Below are positions 1-13,900 of a stretch of 64,000 nt of DNA, piece by piece. The notes beneath the pieces were generated by a model. It was not told the DNA's origin. It searched no databases and saw only the letters and a list, made by a program, of their open reading frames with translations. Source of the stretch: Tyto alba (lineage: Eukaryota; Chordata; Aves; Strigiformes; Tytonidae); contig NW_024881316.1 in NCBI RefSeq assembly GCF_018691265.1, positions 11,282,819 through 11,346,818 on the forward strand, in the 5' to 3' direction. The position numbers were made by a program, and so were the translations under genes. The first letter of the stretch is position 1. Every line of letters starts with the position of its first letter.

Positions 1-3000
1 TAACTGCAACATTGCAGTTTAAGGGGTTTCTGTTAAGAAAATTGGCTTAGATGACACTTCCTTTTTAAACACTGACAGGCAACACAAGTGTAGGCTCTTC
101 TTAAGTCCTAACCTCACAATAACACAAAAAATTAACTCAGTCCCTGTACAAAGTTAGAAAAAGGCAGGAGGGGGAAAGCAGTAAAGAAATATGAAAGGCC
201 TCAGATACTCATTTGTAACAGATTCTAATTTTCACAACAGATTAAAATTTAGGCCAACTAAAACTAATAATTTGGTTGATAATATCTAACAATCGTACTT
301 TAAAAGACAAAATGTGTTCTCATTCACACACAATAATCTCAGTGGTTTCAGTGTAATTACTCAGGGCACAATAGATATTAGAACCTGGTTGAGTTTCATG
401 GAAAAAAAGACAAAATAAAAACAGCAGTTAATTATACCTGCAAACAATCCTACAACTAGCTGCAAAGAGGTAATATCCTCAGCTTTAAGTGCCAGAATAA
501 CCAATGACTGATATTCATCATGTGTACAGTGGTATTAAAACAAAATGGAAAAAAAAAATTAAAATCACCTTGCTAGCTGAAGACATGACTCATACTCCTC
601 CGTCTCCCACACTTGGTTTTCCAAACACGCACAGTGCAGCTCTCTGATCTGTTATGCAGAAGGTGAAGAAAGGATAAAGTGCTTTACAAACAAAGTAATG
701 CGGAACTCTTACAACAAGCTTTTCAAAGTAATACGTAATTCCTTTGGAGCTTGTTTTCCAGAGATGCAGAATGATTGCAAAAGAAATGGGAGCATTTATT
801 ATCTGACAGAACTAAGCTCCTAGTGTTGCTGGAGTCTCCGTGTTGCTACGCACAGGTTTCAAACAACAAACATTCAGATGAAGATAACTGCAGCGAACAA
901 AGAAGAACTCCAATCAAATGCCTCAGCTAAAACATCTTTTTATTCTCAAATACTGTGATAGTTCATGCTGATTTTGTAGTTAGGGACAGATTCTAATAAC
1001 AGTGTGGAATACATTGAGAACAGACAAGTGCATATGCACAGAAGAAGAAATTGCTTAGCATGAGAAGGTGGTTTTAAAGACACTGGAGTAATACGGCTAT
1101 TAAAAACAATTATCACTGTTCCCTTACTATCATTTTATTCTGTATAGAATGTTGCTGAAACTTGGTCTCTTCATCTGAATTCAGTGAGTGAGCTAATAGA
1201 TGGTAGAAGAGTATACATTGTCTGCAATGCATACAGATAATCCCAGATGTGGGAAAGTCGATGTGTGGATTCTTTTGCTGATCTATACATCTGCCACCTC
1301 CTTGGAACCTCCTTGCTGTTGACTGACAAGGTACCATCCATGCCACTAAAGAAACCATACGCTGTTGCCCTCTGCCCACAGCAAGAAAGCATCTGCCTCC
1401 ATTTCAAGAAGCAGGGGCAAAGCAGCAAAATAGCCAAAGAGAAAGAATAAATACTTATTCAGATACCATATTAGAAACAAAAACCCCATGTTTCACTAAA
1501 ATGGAATAACAATACATCACCTGCTTGCCCAAAGGATACTTTGGAAGAGAAGATATGAAAACATGAAGACATCTCAGAACTGAAACATAATTTTCATGGT
1601 AAACATGCAAGTCCTCCAGCAGCTTCTGTATTACTTCCTACAGCGACAGAATAATTGTTTTATAAGTCATTCTGACATCCATTTATTTAAAACTCTCATA
1701 AAGTACTGAAAATGAATCTGAAGTTTTGACATTGTGGTGTGCTATGATTTAAATCACCAGTGTTAAATTAAGACTACAATGCAAAAAAGCTATATTTCAA
1801 CAGTTCACTGCAACCACATTGTATATTGTTAACTTTACTTTCTTCCCCCATGTCACTGGAGATTTGTAATTGATTAGCATTATTATTTTACCATTTTCAA
1901 CTATATTTAGCCTTTAGATTTGGTATGTCATCTCACAAAAATGAGTCGATACACTGCATCTTTAACAGGCAATGAGAATTTATATAGCTACTTTCACTCA
2001 AATCCTTATTCTTTGCGTTTTTATACTACAAATGCATTTAAAAATTTATTTCTGATATTGTGGGTGTCTGCTGTTTTCATTAGGTATACATAAAAGGACC
2101 AGTTCACAGAAAACAAAGAAATGTGCAGTTGCTGCTCCTATGTGCTCTTAATTTGACTTCTGTTTATTCATAGATTGAGAATTGCAGAAAAACCTCATAA
2201 ATCATGTATTAGGAAAAAGAAATTATTAACTGCTGCTACCGAATTTACTGGATGGCATCTCATTATCACTGGCCTCCCATGGAAACATACGTAACACGTC
2301 TGGAAAACTGAACTTAGCTTCTGGTAGCTGTATTAAAGTACTTTGCGCTCATTACATTTAAGACTCTGAATCAGAATATCTTCTCTCACCTGTCTTCCGT
2401 CTAAGATAAAGAGAAAAAAACCAGAGGATTCTCTGCATATTTTACTGCCATTTTGCTCAAATCTGAGCAAACTATTCCAAATGGCGAGAGAGAAATAAAA
2501 CAAGGCACTGAAGTTCTCTAAAGTTTAACTGAGACAAAAGGTATCAAAGAATAAAAATGAAAAAAAAAAGCAAAACCTTATCTGCAGGCACTACAAGGAA
2601 GTACTGACGTGGAAAGAATAAATATCATGTTGCAAAGACTGAAAGTAACGACGACACTTAGTGCAGCAGAGAACTTTCTGATATTAAAAAAAGTTTGAGA
2701 TTATTCAAAATACTAAAGACTTTTCTCCCTGTTCATCTATTAAAATGTAAGCGTGACTGATATAACAATTGTTTAAACAACTTCCAAGACCTTAGGGTAG
2801 ACACTCACAAGTTTGTATTTTAATTCTAAGCAGGATCATTAAAAAATAATTATCCCCACCACAAAAAAAGCTGAGAGAAGAAAACAAGTTCTCTTTAATG
2901 CTGCTACAATCAATCTTATTCCCCCAAATTCAGAGCATTATAGCATCTATATTTCCATCATCTTGTTTCCCAGGTCAAGACTGATGTATAACAATGCAGT

Positions 3001-4925
3001 AAGACTATGTATTTTGCTAAATAATGGAGTGAAAAGGCATATTGTTTTAGAAGAGTTTGAAAACAGTATCAGAGGACTATGTAATGTTATTTCCACAAAT
3101 ACAGATTGCCACATTTACGTAATTTCAAATGAACTTTGCCATGAAAACTTTCAGACAGAGTTATAAGTAATTACGATGTAAAATTGCTTTTAAAACATTG
3201 TTCTAAGTAGGTGGAACTCTTCCCAGTTATTTAAAAAAGTGGTAATAACATGCAATATAAATTACTTCTGACAAAGGGTATCGCAGGTTTACATGCTAAG
3301 CTTGAACAGCAAGTTTACCTGGTCCTGAATATGAACAGTGAACTTATATGAAATAGTAACATAGTGACTTTGAAAGTGTTGACAAAGTTTGGCATGATAA
3401 TGTAGATGAGTATAACATACAGAATAAACAGCACCCCATTAATGCAGCAGTAGGGCCTTTTCTCCCCAAGCAGACATAAACTGCCAGCTTGGCAGTGCAA
3501 TAGTAGTCCTACCCCTATTGCAGAGATTAGAACAAGTGTCTTCAATTAAAATTTGTCAGAAGCATCATATACACATAAGCACAAGAATTCTGGCTTCTTT
3601 CCCAAACTTACAGGGTGAGGCTCATGAAATAAGTAGTATATTATTAATTAGACATATACAGTTTAAAACATATAAAGTTTAAGCTGATGAGTATTCAACT
3701 TTCAAAGTAGCAGACCATGACGTGGTCTTTAAACAAACAGAGTCTCAGCTGCTCATTCCCACTCCTCCTCTCCTCTTGTTTCAAGAGAAGCATTTATGCA
3801 CCTGCAGAGCAAACTGCATTGAGGAAATCATTTTGCAGAAACAACCCAGGAAAAAAATTCCCATGTCTTGTCTTCTCTTTCGGTTAGGCTACTTGAATTG
3901 GACTGTTCCGCTGATTACATTCGTTGCACAGCCACACAAGCAGTTGTGCTGGCACATCTGCTGCCGTGGGAATAAACAGCATGGAAACAGCAGTAGCTTA
4001 AGCTTATTTTGCCACTGAAGACTATGGTCATAAAATAATGTATAAATCATGTCTTGCCTTGACTACTATAACTGCACTGCACTTGCAAACTTGCCTGCTA
4101 CCAACCTCTCTTCCACCCATTACTGTTGTTCCTCACACTTGAAAAGTCCTTACAGACTAAGAAGCTCTGCTAAGATGCTTTATCTTTAAATGAATTTTTA
4201 TTTTTAAAATTGATTTTTACTTTATCTTTAGTAGTACTAACTTGCCTGACACGTTAGCTATGCTTGAGATGAAGAGTTAGGAGAAACCCTTTACCCTGGG
4301 CAGTGTTTCTACCAGGAATGGTTCAGCTGGTGAAAAAGCCAACAGATTTTTGTTAGTGAATTCATAAAGGGCTCACAATAGTAGCAGCCTGACTTTAATC
4401 ACCTGACAAACCTTCAGATAAACATGTAACATAAATTAAAGTTTTAATCCCGTACGACATCTAGTGTGAATATGTGTGCCTTGGGACCCAGACTGCCCTA
4501 CTGAGTTCAGTCAGAAACTACACAGAGGGTATGGAGGATTAAGAGTTCATGAAATTACCACCAAGATTACTTACCCATTCTTCAAACACTTCACTGGCTT
4601 TCCAAGAAAGTCAGTCTGAGTAAGCATTAAACAAACAGGCCATAAATAAACCTTGTAACCGTATTTTAAAGCAGTTATATTTCTAGACACAGCTAAAAGT
4701 TGATGTAAGAAAAGTTGTCCAGCTGTATAAAGGTATACCTGGCAACACTAGAAATTTGACCTACTAATCCTAATTCTCCTGTCTACTGGACATGAAGCAC
4801 AGTACGTACTGCATGAAAGATGTTATACAGAACTATACATCTTAGTCTTGTATTTTATTATGCTCTACAAATTAATATATTGGGAAAGTTATTTCTGGTC
4901 TCCAAAGACATTCTTAAAACTTCAC
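1..4925 (-). other. ORC3 intron 11 (5' portion)
   Basis: AT-rich. No further ORC3 exon, repeat family or RNA gene recognised. The open frames here are short and have no codon or homology support. A candidate 11-nt exon at 2390-2400 is treated as a finding. Confidence 0.6.
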
Positions 4926-4989
4926 CTTTAAGTAGCTGTCTGATGTCAGCAGTGCAATCTGTTTCTCTGATGCCTGACTTTCCACATAC
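4926..4989 (-). CDS. ORC3: ORC3 exon 11, last ORC3 exon seen
   Basis: Residues 376-397, 64 nt. Reads [20 protein letters not shown], matching human RYVEKQASEKQVALLTNERY. Donor GTGAAG. The next human segment, starting EETQLLLENL, was looked for in 1-4925 on this strand and not found. Confidence 0.92.
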
Positions 4990-7900
4990 CTGGTGGCAAA
5001 AAAACCCAAAAACATAAAAATTATAATGTAAAGTATGATTAAGCATTATAAGGTTAAAAAATTCAAAAAGTTTATGCTGCTATAAGGATTTTTTTTGAAA
5101 GATTCAAAAAGGGACATTCAAATCCAGCAAGTTGAAAGGCTACTCCAAAACCACAGAGATTATGCTCTAAGTCAGCTTAACAAGTTCAAAAGTGATTTAT
5201 GGTTACTTGTCATAATAGCTTGTATTAAGAACAAGAGAAAAAAAATAGTTCAAGTGATTACCCATTACAGAAGCTGTACTCTCTCGACCAGAAAATTAAG
5301 GCTTCCTGCAACTGTTTAGAACTGCCCTCCTTTTGATCAATTTACTTTTGCTATAGAAACATATGCATAAGTGATCCATAGTTTTCATGGAGCTACATTT
5401 ACAGATTCCTTGTATCTTCTTTAAAGCTGACTAAATACATGACCGTCCAAAAATTCATTTCCCCTTTTACCTTCTAAAAGAGGGTAGTCTTCGAATGTTT
5501 TCACACTGATCCTGTGATAAAGAATTTACTCTCTTCTTAGTGTCTACCAGTTGGCAACACAATATGCTAAGAGGCTGGGAATAGAAATGCTCCACCATAC
5601 AGAGCTGAAAAACAAAGCAAGAACGAGTGATGTTAATAAAATTCATCCTCCCTCCTATATCTACCTTTTAATGCTTTCTTATTACTACAATGCATATACT
5701 GCAATGGTAGTAATGGTATTCCTTTAAAAAGAAAATCATTACAGTTCATAAATATTCCATAAGTCACTACAGGACACTGATTATTCAGTTTTAAATAGTC
5801 ACATAATTACCTTTTTTGCTGTATGCGCTATTCACTTTCAATACCTCATTTTTCCCCCCCTCTTAAATAACGATAACTATAGCTTGTCAAATATTTTCTA
5901 TTCACTTATGTAAATTATGGCATCCTTAAGGTTACATATTCAGTTCCAACGCTCACAAATAACAAAGAGTATATTTAAAGATACGAAAAGCAACTATCAT
6001 ACACAAGCAAACTTCTCACATGTCATAATTTCAATTTCTGTTTCATGTACACAAAAATACACAGCTAAGCTCCTATTATGCATATGTACAAACTTTATCA
6101 CTGATTTCAGCTGTACTAAATGTTTGTAGAAGCAGGGCCTTGCAGAATAGTAGCATATACTCATCACATCTATTCTTAAAAACAAAACCCCAGTCAGACT
6201 ATCTCACTAAAACTTTTAAAACAAAAACTGTCAAAGAGCAAAGACACTTTGGGTCAGAAAAGTTAACAGCACTCCTAGACATAATGAAATGATGGTGATC
6301 CCTTGTACCTATCACTTAGGAAACCTGATCTGAAATTGCTTCATCCTCAAATACTTTTAACACACAAGGACACAGCCATATGCTGTCAGGGCTAGGACCT
6401 GTATTTTTCTATCAGGCCAGTGGGGAATCATTAAATCCTGGTGACTCTTTCAAATACAAGGAGTGGAAACATACGAAAGTCCACATAAGTCTGTCTGCAG
6501 AAAGAGATACTACAGTCAGGGTGTTTCTCCTGGCCACATGTAATCATTGAATCTTAGATATCAAAGAAGCTGAGACACTCTGAATGTATATGACACTAAA
6601 AGGGCATGTTTTACCAACAAGTTCACGCATGGAAGTAGGCAAGAAAGAAAGAATTTCACAATCCTGCATTAAAATAGATTACAGGGACTAGTAAGTTCTT
6701 TGGAGAACTCTTGTCCGCAGTCTGCAAAAGCTGCAAGGAGACTCGGACACAGAAATACATCTAGACATGAAGATCTATATAAGCCAATAAAAGTACAAAG
6801 ATCATGCTCTGCGTACACTGTTTTTGGAAACCTTAAAGTCTTACATGTTGTCTCCTGAGAGGGTAAATGTAACTCTGGCATTGCTGCACAGCTGCTTGGA
6901 GCACAAGCACCACCTAATCTGAGGCACAAAGTAAATGACCATACAGCTCCTATTTCCCTGAAAAAGTAAGAAGTGTGCATCCAGAAACTGTGCCAGAGGA
7001 GTTCAAGTGGGGAAGAGACACTGCTGTAACCTACTCACACCATGGCAAACCAGAGTACAAGGACCTGGTACAGAGGATAAGAGCTGGAGGGTTCTGTCAG
7101 GAGTCTCAGAAGGCACAAATGAATCTATAGCAAAATACAGGTCTTTCTACCCACTAAGGCAGATTACCTTTTTTAAATGGAACCTTTCAATATAGGGGGT
7201 TTTTGTGGCAGAGTAAGCTTTTTACATGCTTCTTCATACCTGTCCTACATGTTAGTAGTTAAGGCTTCAACTTTAAAACACCCACCTGTTCACAGATCCA
7301 AACTGTTTCCAAAGGACAGTTTTTCATCCAGCAAGATTAGGACCTAAGAAATCTTTCAATGCCTAGTAATTACCCTTGGTTTTCAAAACCATAATTTGAG
7401 TTCTTGTTACCATTGCCTACCTGAAATCCTTTGATAAAATTCTGGACAGAAAAATCATGGTACAAGAATATGTTGATGAGAACCCGCAGAACTTTCTCAC
7501 CCAGTTTAAAGGGAAATGGGGCTGTCAGAAGCAGCTAAAGGAGACAAAAAGGAAAAGTAGCCATAGCAGAAATTCTTTCCTGAATTCAACTCAGCAAAAT
7601 TTATATATACAATTTGATACAACTCTCAGTATGTGTATAGCATTCAGCTAAATGAGATACTAAATACACTGCCAACTTCTAAAACCAGTATTTCTACTAA
7701 AACATCGATCAAAGATTAAGTTTACTATTTCACCACGTATTTGTAAGTACCTTTCACCAATATGTAACGCTTGATATTAGTTTTAACACCACTGTTGTAT
7801 TTATTTTTAAAATTACAAACAGAACAGAGATTGCTGTAACAACCAGGGATACTGCTACTTTCAGCATGCCTAATAGTGATTTTGGAAATCCTTCACAAAG

Positions 7901-10900
7901 TGGTGTACAAAGAATCGCACAGGCACAGTGTCTATATGGCTTGACCATTTGAATAAATTGCTAATTTTTGACAGGTGGCAAAACCCGGGCTGAACTGTAT
8001 TTTTCTATGTTTAAAGCTATCTTTTTCTGGAACAAAGTAAAACTCGAATCAAAGCACTACTTTAATGAAGGGGTGGGAACGTCAAAGTGTCATTGCCTGA
8101 GTGTATATGCGCAGATGTCAACGCAAAGGAAAGATGAAAGCAGGTGTGTGAGTGTGTCTCCGTGCCAGAAGGAAGCCCTCAGTGCCTAGCTACTCTGTAG
8201 CTATGAGTAGAAATATCTCAAATCCACAGCTCTCAGGAACAAATTCCATTTCAAAAGCTTCAGACAAACAAACATACTTTTAAAGGCCACACATGTATAC
8301 TGTGCTCGAATAGCACACATGCTCCTCCTATGAAGAAATGAAATTACCTTGTCAATTATAGTAGACAGGTGCTCCTTACAGGAAAGGGACTGGAAAAGCT
8401 CTATGCACAGCAGAGAGGAAGTAGAGTGAGGAAGTAAGCTGTGGATAATCATTGGAGATGTAGCGATTCCAAAAATCAGTACTAGAGGTAATTCATGGAT
8501 ATGCTGACTAGATCAGTGGGGAAGGAAGGAAAAAACGTAACGGTTACGTTGTAGAAAATCATGAAACAAATGCATTATGTTCCTACTATAGCACCCAGCT
8601 TAGATGCAGAAAGGGGTAGATGAAAAGACTGTCAGTAAACCAAAAGTTTTTATGTGGAGTAAAATGAAAGGAAGCTATTTAAAGCCCTGAAGTAGAAAAG
8701 CAAATTAAAATATATTTTAGGATTCAAATTTCAGCAAGTGGCATAAGAAGCATCTTTTCAGCTAGAGTATTGTATGGTCTTATCTTCCCAAAAAGTTACA
8801 TTCAGAGAACTGAATCTTATAGTATGAATTATTTTTTTTTCAGAGAAATAGAGGAAAAAATAAGAGACATTAAACAGCTAACAGCCTCAAGAAAATTTAC
8901 ACATTTTACACCATTTAATACATTTAAAATAAATACAAAACCTCTCTAAAGTTCTATGTTCCCACTATACTTAAAAAAGAATTCCAACTCCTCCATAGTC
9001 AATCTTCCTCTTCAGATAGTATTTTAGTATACGCTTTGAGAACCGATAACCAGGATGGAATGCTGTATTCCTTGTGAACAGCATACAAATTATACAAAAT
9101 ACAGTGTTTTCAGTCTTATTTCATTATTATTTTCCATTTTTTTATTAGCTTCAAGGCAATACAAATTCTGCTTTCTTAAAATATGTTCTAGGTTAAAACT
9201 GACAATTTATTCCTTTCCTCTCTTTTTACCACAGCAACTTTTTGACCTTGGTGTTTTAGCTGTTATCCCAGAAGTATTTAATTTCTCTGACTCCTCAAAA
9301 GTCATCACTAGAAACGTAAACATAAAACCAATAAACTTCATATAGTACCGTTCACTGTTGATAACCTAAAATAGTATCAGACAGAAACTGAATCTTGTGA
9401 TTAACAAATCAGAAGAATCTCTCAAATTTACTCACTTCACCCTTATTACTAAACAGGTTTAAAACTGAAATGGAGAGAATAAACCCAATCTCTACAATTT
9501 TCCCAAAGATCTTTTCAAAGTATTATGCAACTCTGCCAAGCTTCTATTTTACCCATCTTCTGTTTTATTTTAATTGAGATAATCTCTAGTTATAAGATCA
9601 TTTCAATCCTCTACACCTTTTTTTCTGAAGAGACAGTATATTAAAAAAAAGTGTATTTGCAAATAATACCGACGAACTTGAACTGCACTTCATCTACATT
9701 CCATATGCTCATAATTAGGTATTTATCCTTGCCACAAAAAGAAAATAAAACACACCACTTAAAAAACAATTAAAAACTCATTTCCCCCTGCCTTGCACCC
9801 TAATTATTTCCAGATAACTGTGCACTTCTGGTTTTACTTCTTGAAATGTTCCCTAGAGAGCCCATCTGTCAGATCTGAAGTAGAAAAATATTTTTATTGT
9901 GTGTCTCAGCAAGTGAAATTGCCTAGCCTGGTTTAGAGGTAATGTCAGGTGTGCATGCTGCAGCTGAATTAATTGTACCACTACAGCCCCAATTCTGCTG
10001 CCACTATAGTTTCAACCTGAGGACCAAGTCTAAGATGTACTTTTTGGAGAACAGCATGGGGTTTTGATTAGAATGCACGAGATGATATTAAGGAAGACAG
10101 GTTAAGGAAGGACAGGAGCACCTGAAGTAATCAGCTACTCATTACAGAACCTGGCCAACAATGAGAAATTCTCTGGGGAAGTTTTATATACTCCTATTAG
10201 TAAGCTAGTCACCTTTAAGCAGCATTACATCAGTAGTCATGCGAAAAATATACCCTGAAAACAATTTTTAAAGTCTAGAGAAGAATGACTGAGGCATCTT
10301 AAAAAAATTAGTTTTACAATCACAAATTCTGTAACAGCTAGTATAAATAAATCCTCTTGTGTAAAGAATTAAATCAGCCATCCAGTATCGCAGCCCAGCC
10401 CTTAGGCACTTGGGTTAAGAGTCCCAAGTTAGCTTTAAGATAATTTATCCCCAAAATCTAGCAAATAGGTTTTTGCTCAATCACTGCTGCAAAGCAGCAG
10501 AATCAGTATTTGATTCCAACTCTACGCTGGCAACACTGTTACACTACAGAACAGCTACAAATAGAAAACGGGTAGGGGAGTGGAAGAACTAAACCTCAGT
10601 TCATATTACCTGCTGATGACTATGAAGTCTTGAAGTACTTTTGTGGTGAAACTTTCCATGTCTTTGAATATAACTACAACTGGAGGAGACTGCCAGTGTC
10701 TGGAAGGGGAACTTCTTTTTTTGCTCGGAGTTTCAGAGTCTGTTTTCTTTAAAGCCATTTGTTATGCATTATTAAACAGAAGACAGTAAAATAAAAAAGA
10801 CTGAATCACATCTACGATATTATAATTCTCTGAAGTGACATGACTTTTTGCTACAGTTGTGTTTATTATTAGCATCTAGAATTGCATTTTCTCTTCCTTC

Positions 10901-13900
10901 TGTTTGACACAGCATAAAGTACAAAGAATAAACATTTTAAAAACTCACATTCCAACAAAGACAAGAAGAGCTCTGTGGGACAGAACTAGTGAAATTCTGT
11001 TGGGATTGAGGGAGAAGATTTAAATTGTGTACACAGACATTGCCCAACTCCTATAGCTTTACCCAGTAATAAAAAGAGCATGTACTCATTACACTTTTGT
11101 TTAACACACTGCTCTGATGAAGTCATCACAAACTCAGTTCCAACTTTTATTCATGACAGGAACAAAACTTAAAACATCATTAGCTTTATTAAATACTAAG
11201 ATACAAAAACATTTTGAAAATTATTTTCTCACTGCTTGTGAATTTAGTGTGAGCTTCAGACATCATAATGGCACTTTAGCACTAATATGGTGCCTTTCCC
11301 CTGGATGGCTGTTCTTTCTGAAAGTTTTGTTTTAATAAACAAAACATCTCAGCACTCCTGGGAGAAAAGCATCTGGCATGAAGTTGATACTGCGTTTAAG
11401 CTTCTAGTTTCCAATTAAACATATGATAAAATACTTTTTTGCTTGTTTTTCACAATTCTGACATTCATACCCCATCAGAAACTAACTTCACATTTGTTAT
11501 ATATGTTACAGATTTATATTCAAATCACCTTAATCCCAGTTATTTTTAATATTAAATTAAAAGCTAACCTTTGGCATTTTTTCACTATGACAAAGAAATT
11601 TGAGTTATTTGATTTCTTTTTTAAAAGCATCTAAAAGGTCAGGTGTTTTTATAAACTTGGTGATTTAAAAAAAAAAAAAAAAACCAATCATACCTTTGTT
11701 ACACTCCCATACCAGTTGATAAGAGAAGTCATTGAACAACGTATTTTATTCTGAGAAACCGGCACATAGTCCTCATCTTCCAAAGAGTCCACATCTACGC
11801 AGCAGTTCATCAGCTGGCCCATCAGCTTCTGCATCAGATTTTTTATGCCTTCACAAAATGTTTTTAGACACACAGTAAAGACATTTGATTATTCTGTAAC
11901 ACTTCTCCAACTCATACACTAAAAAAATTACCCCAAGTTATCACTTAATATTTTTCACTTTTCTAATGATTCTCCTTCTCTCTCTAGAACGCACACCTCA
12001 TGCTCCAGAAAGCTTGAAAGTGTTCATGATATGCATGGTGTTAATGAAATAAAAATTATCCTACTAATTTGCCTAGATAGTAACAATTCAGGTTAAGATG
12101 TTGGCCCTGCATCTTTCCTGAACTCCAGCCACATGCTATCAGAGTGACCTAAAAATAAATCAGGCTGCCAATCCATAGATCTGGAGATGCCAACATAAGT
12201 GGTTCTCATATTTTATCTAAAAAATAAAAAAGGAGCAAGGACAGTGGCACAAAATATTATTCTAACCATTCTCTCACTGTAAAAATGTGACCATAAGGAT
12301 TTAAAAATTGGAATGCATACATGCACTGTCCAATTAAACAAGAGGAAAGCCAACCTACATTACCAATGTGCAGTACACTAAGCAGCATGCTCTTGACATG
12401 CATGCTACAACTAAGTAGCATTTAAATCTTCATTGTTTTAAACAGAACTGAATATCTCTTAAAATACAGTAGGCATCACTGCTATGTTAACATGGGATTG
12501 AGCAAATCTTTAGAAAGTCTTTGTGATCCCTCCCATTATTCTTACATTTGGGGGCACAAGCTAGAATTTCTAGTTATTTGATAGCTTATTCAGAAGAAGC
12601 AGCAAAGCTACTACAGTATTTACCTGGGCAATCTTTGGCTTCCAGCAAGGCTACATAAGGAGTAATGTTATTCTGAAGGAATTCCGAGAGACTTTTAAAA
12701 GTCAAGTTGTGATCTGTAACATTTACACCTAGAAAAAAGACAAATTTTTAAAGGCATTTTTTCCTATGATTTGTGACCACAATGATTGAATAATAAATGG
12801 AACTGCAGACAAAAACCAGAAGATACCTCAAATATTCAAGGAAGGTATGAAAAGCATTGCATCATCTATGAGTAAAGATGAAAAACTAGCACAAGATTAG
12901 ACATACATGTTAATATTAGCTGATTAAAAGAACAGGGAATCACTGCAAAGACACCTCATAATAGCTTGGTTTTCTTCTTTAAAGAAAGATTTCTCAAGGG
13001 TGCAAACCTGCAAGGAGCAGGATTGGTGTTCTAACCTCCCTGCTACTCACACCATCAGAAGCCATCCACAGTCATATAAGGCCTGCAGACAAGAAGATGA
13101 AATTCACCTTCTCTAGAAGACGAGCAGTGCATACACCCAAGACCTGGATCCTCACATGGCTTATGTAAGGAGGAAAATTATTACAAGTTAGTATGAACTA
13201 CAGTATGAATTTACTATGAACTACCCAATATTTACTGCCTTTGTTAACATCCTTAGTCAACCAAAAAAAGAACAAGCCCCTCCAGAAGGCAATTCACAGC
13301 TTCTTCCACAGAAATAGTCAGAGCAGAAGCTTCTTGCTTTCTACTACTTACAAAAGTAGACTGCCTTCCAGACTTTGTTAGTGCTCACATGGTACATTTG
13401 AAGCACAGGTCTGATTTTAGGTTCCCTGAAATGATCCACTGAAAATGCCATCAGGTTGCCTTGAACCAGGTTTAGAATTAGTTACAACCCTTTGAAAGAA
13501 AAAGGGGGGGGGCAGAAGGAAAAAAAAAAAAAAGTACTTCAGAGCTTCAGTAACTACAGTAGTAAGATCTTTAGCTACTTCCTTCACCCACTGCTCCTCT
13601 TCCAAGATGACGACATTTCTTTCCTACCTGTAAAGATGCACTGCAAGAACGTTTATCAGCAGTACAGAAGCTGTGCAATTCCATGGTTAGTTACAGAACC
13701 CACCAAGCATGTTGGTGGCAGAAACAGAATCGAAGCATCTCCAGTGCCTCAAGAAAAAGAAACTCACCACCAGCTGCCTAAGACAGACTTTTAGGGAAGG
13801 TGTTAACTTATTGGACTGTTATGCGTAAGAAAAAGGGGAAGGTCTTATGTCTTCTGTTAACATTTCTGAAGCTGATACTGCTCACAGTAATCACTGGAAG

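Noticed and set aside
434..510. Protein-like minus-strand stretch (ILALKAEDITSLQLVVG) ending at a GTATAA donor
   Set aside because: No match to the remaining ORC3 sequence, short, and no convincing acceptor; probably chance.
600..790. Minus-strand open stretch of about 50 codons before a stop
   Set aside because: Does not resemble ORC3 or any family I know, and lacks a start and clear splice sites.
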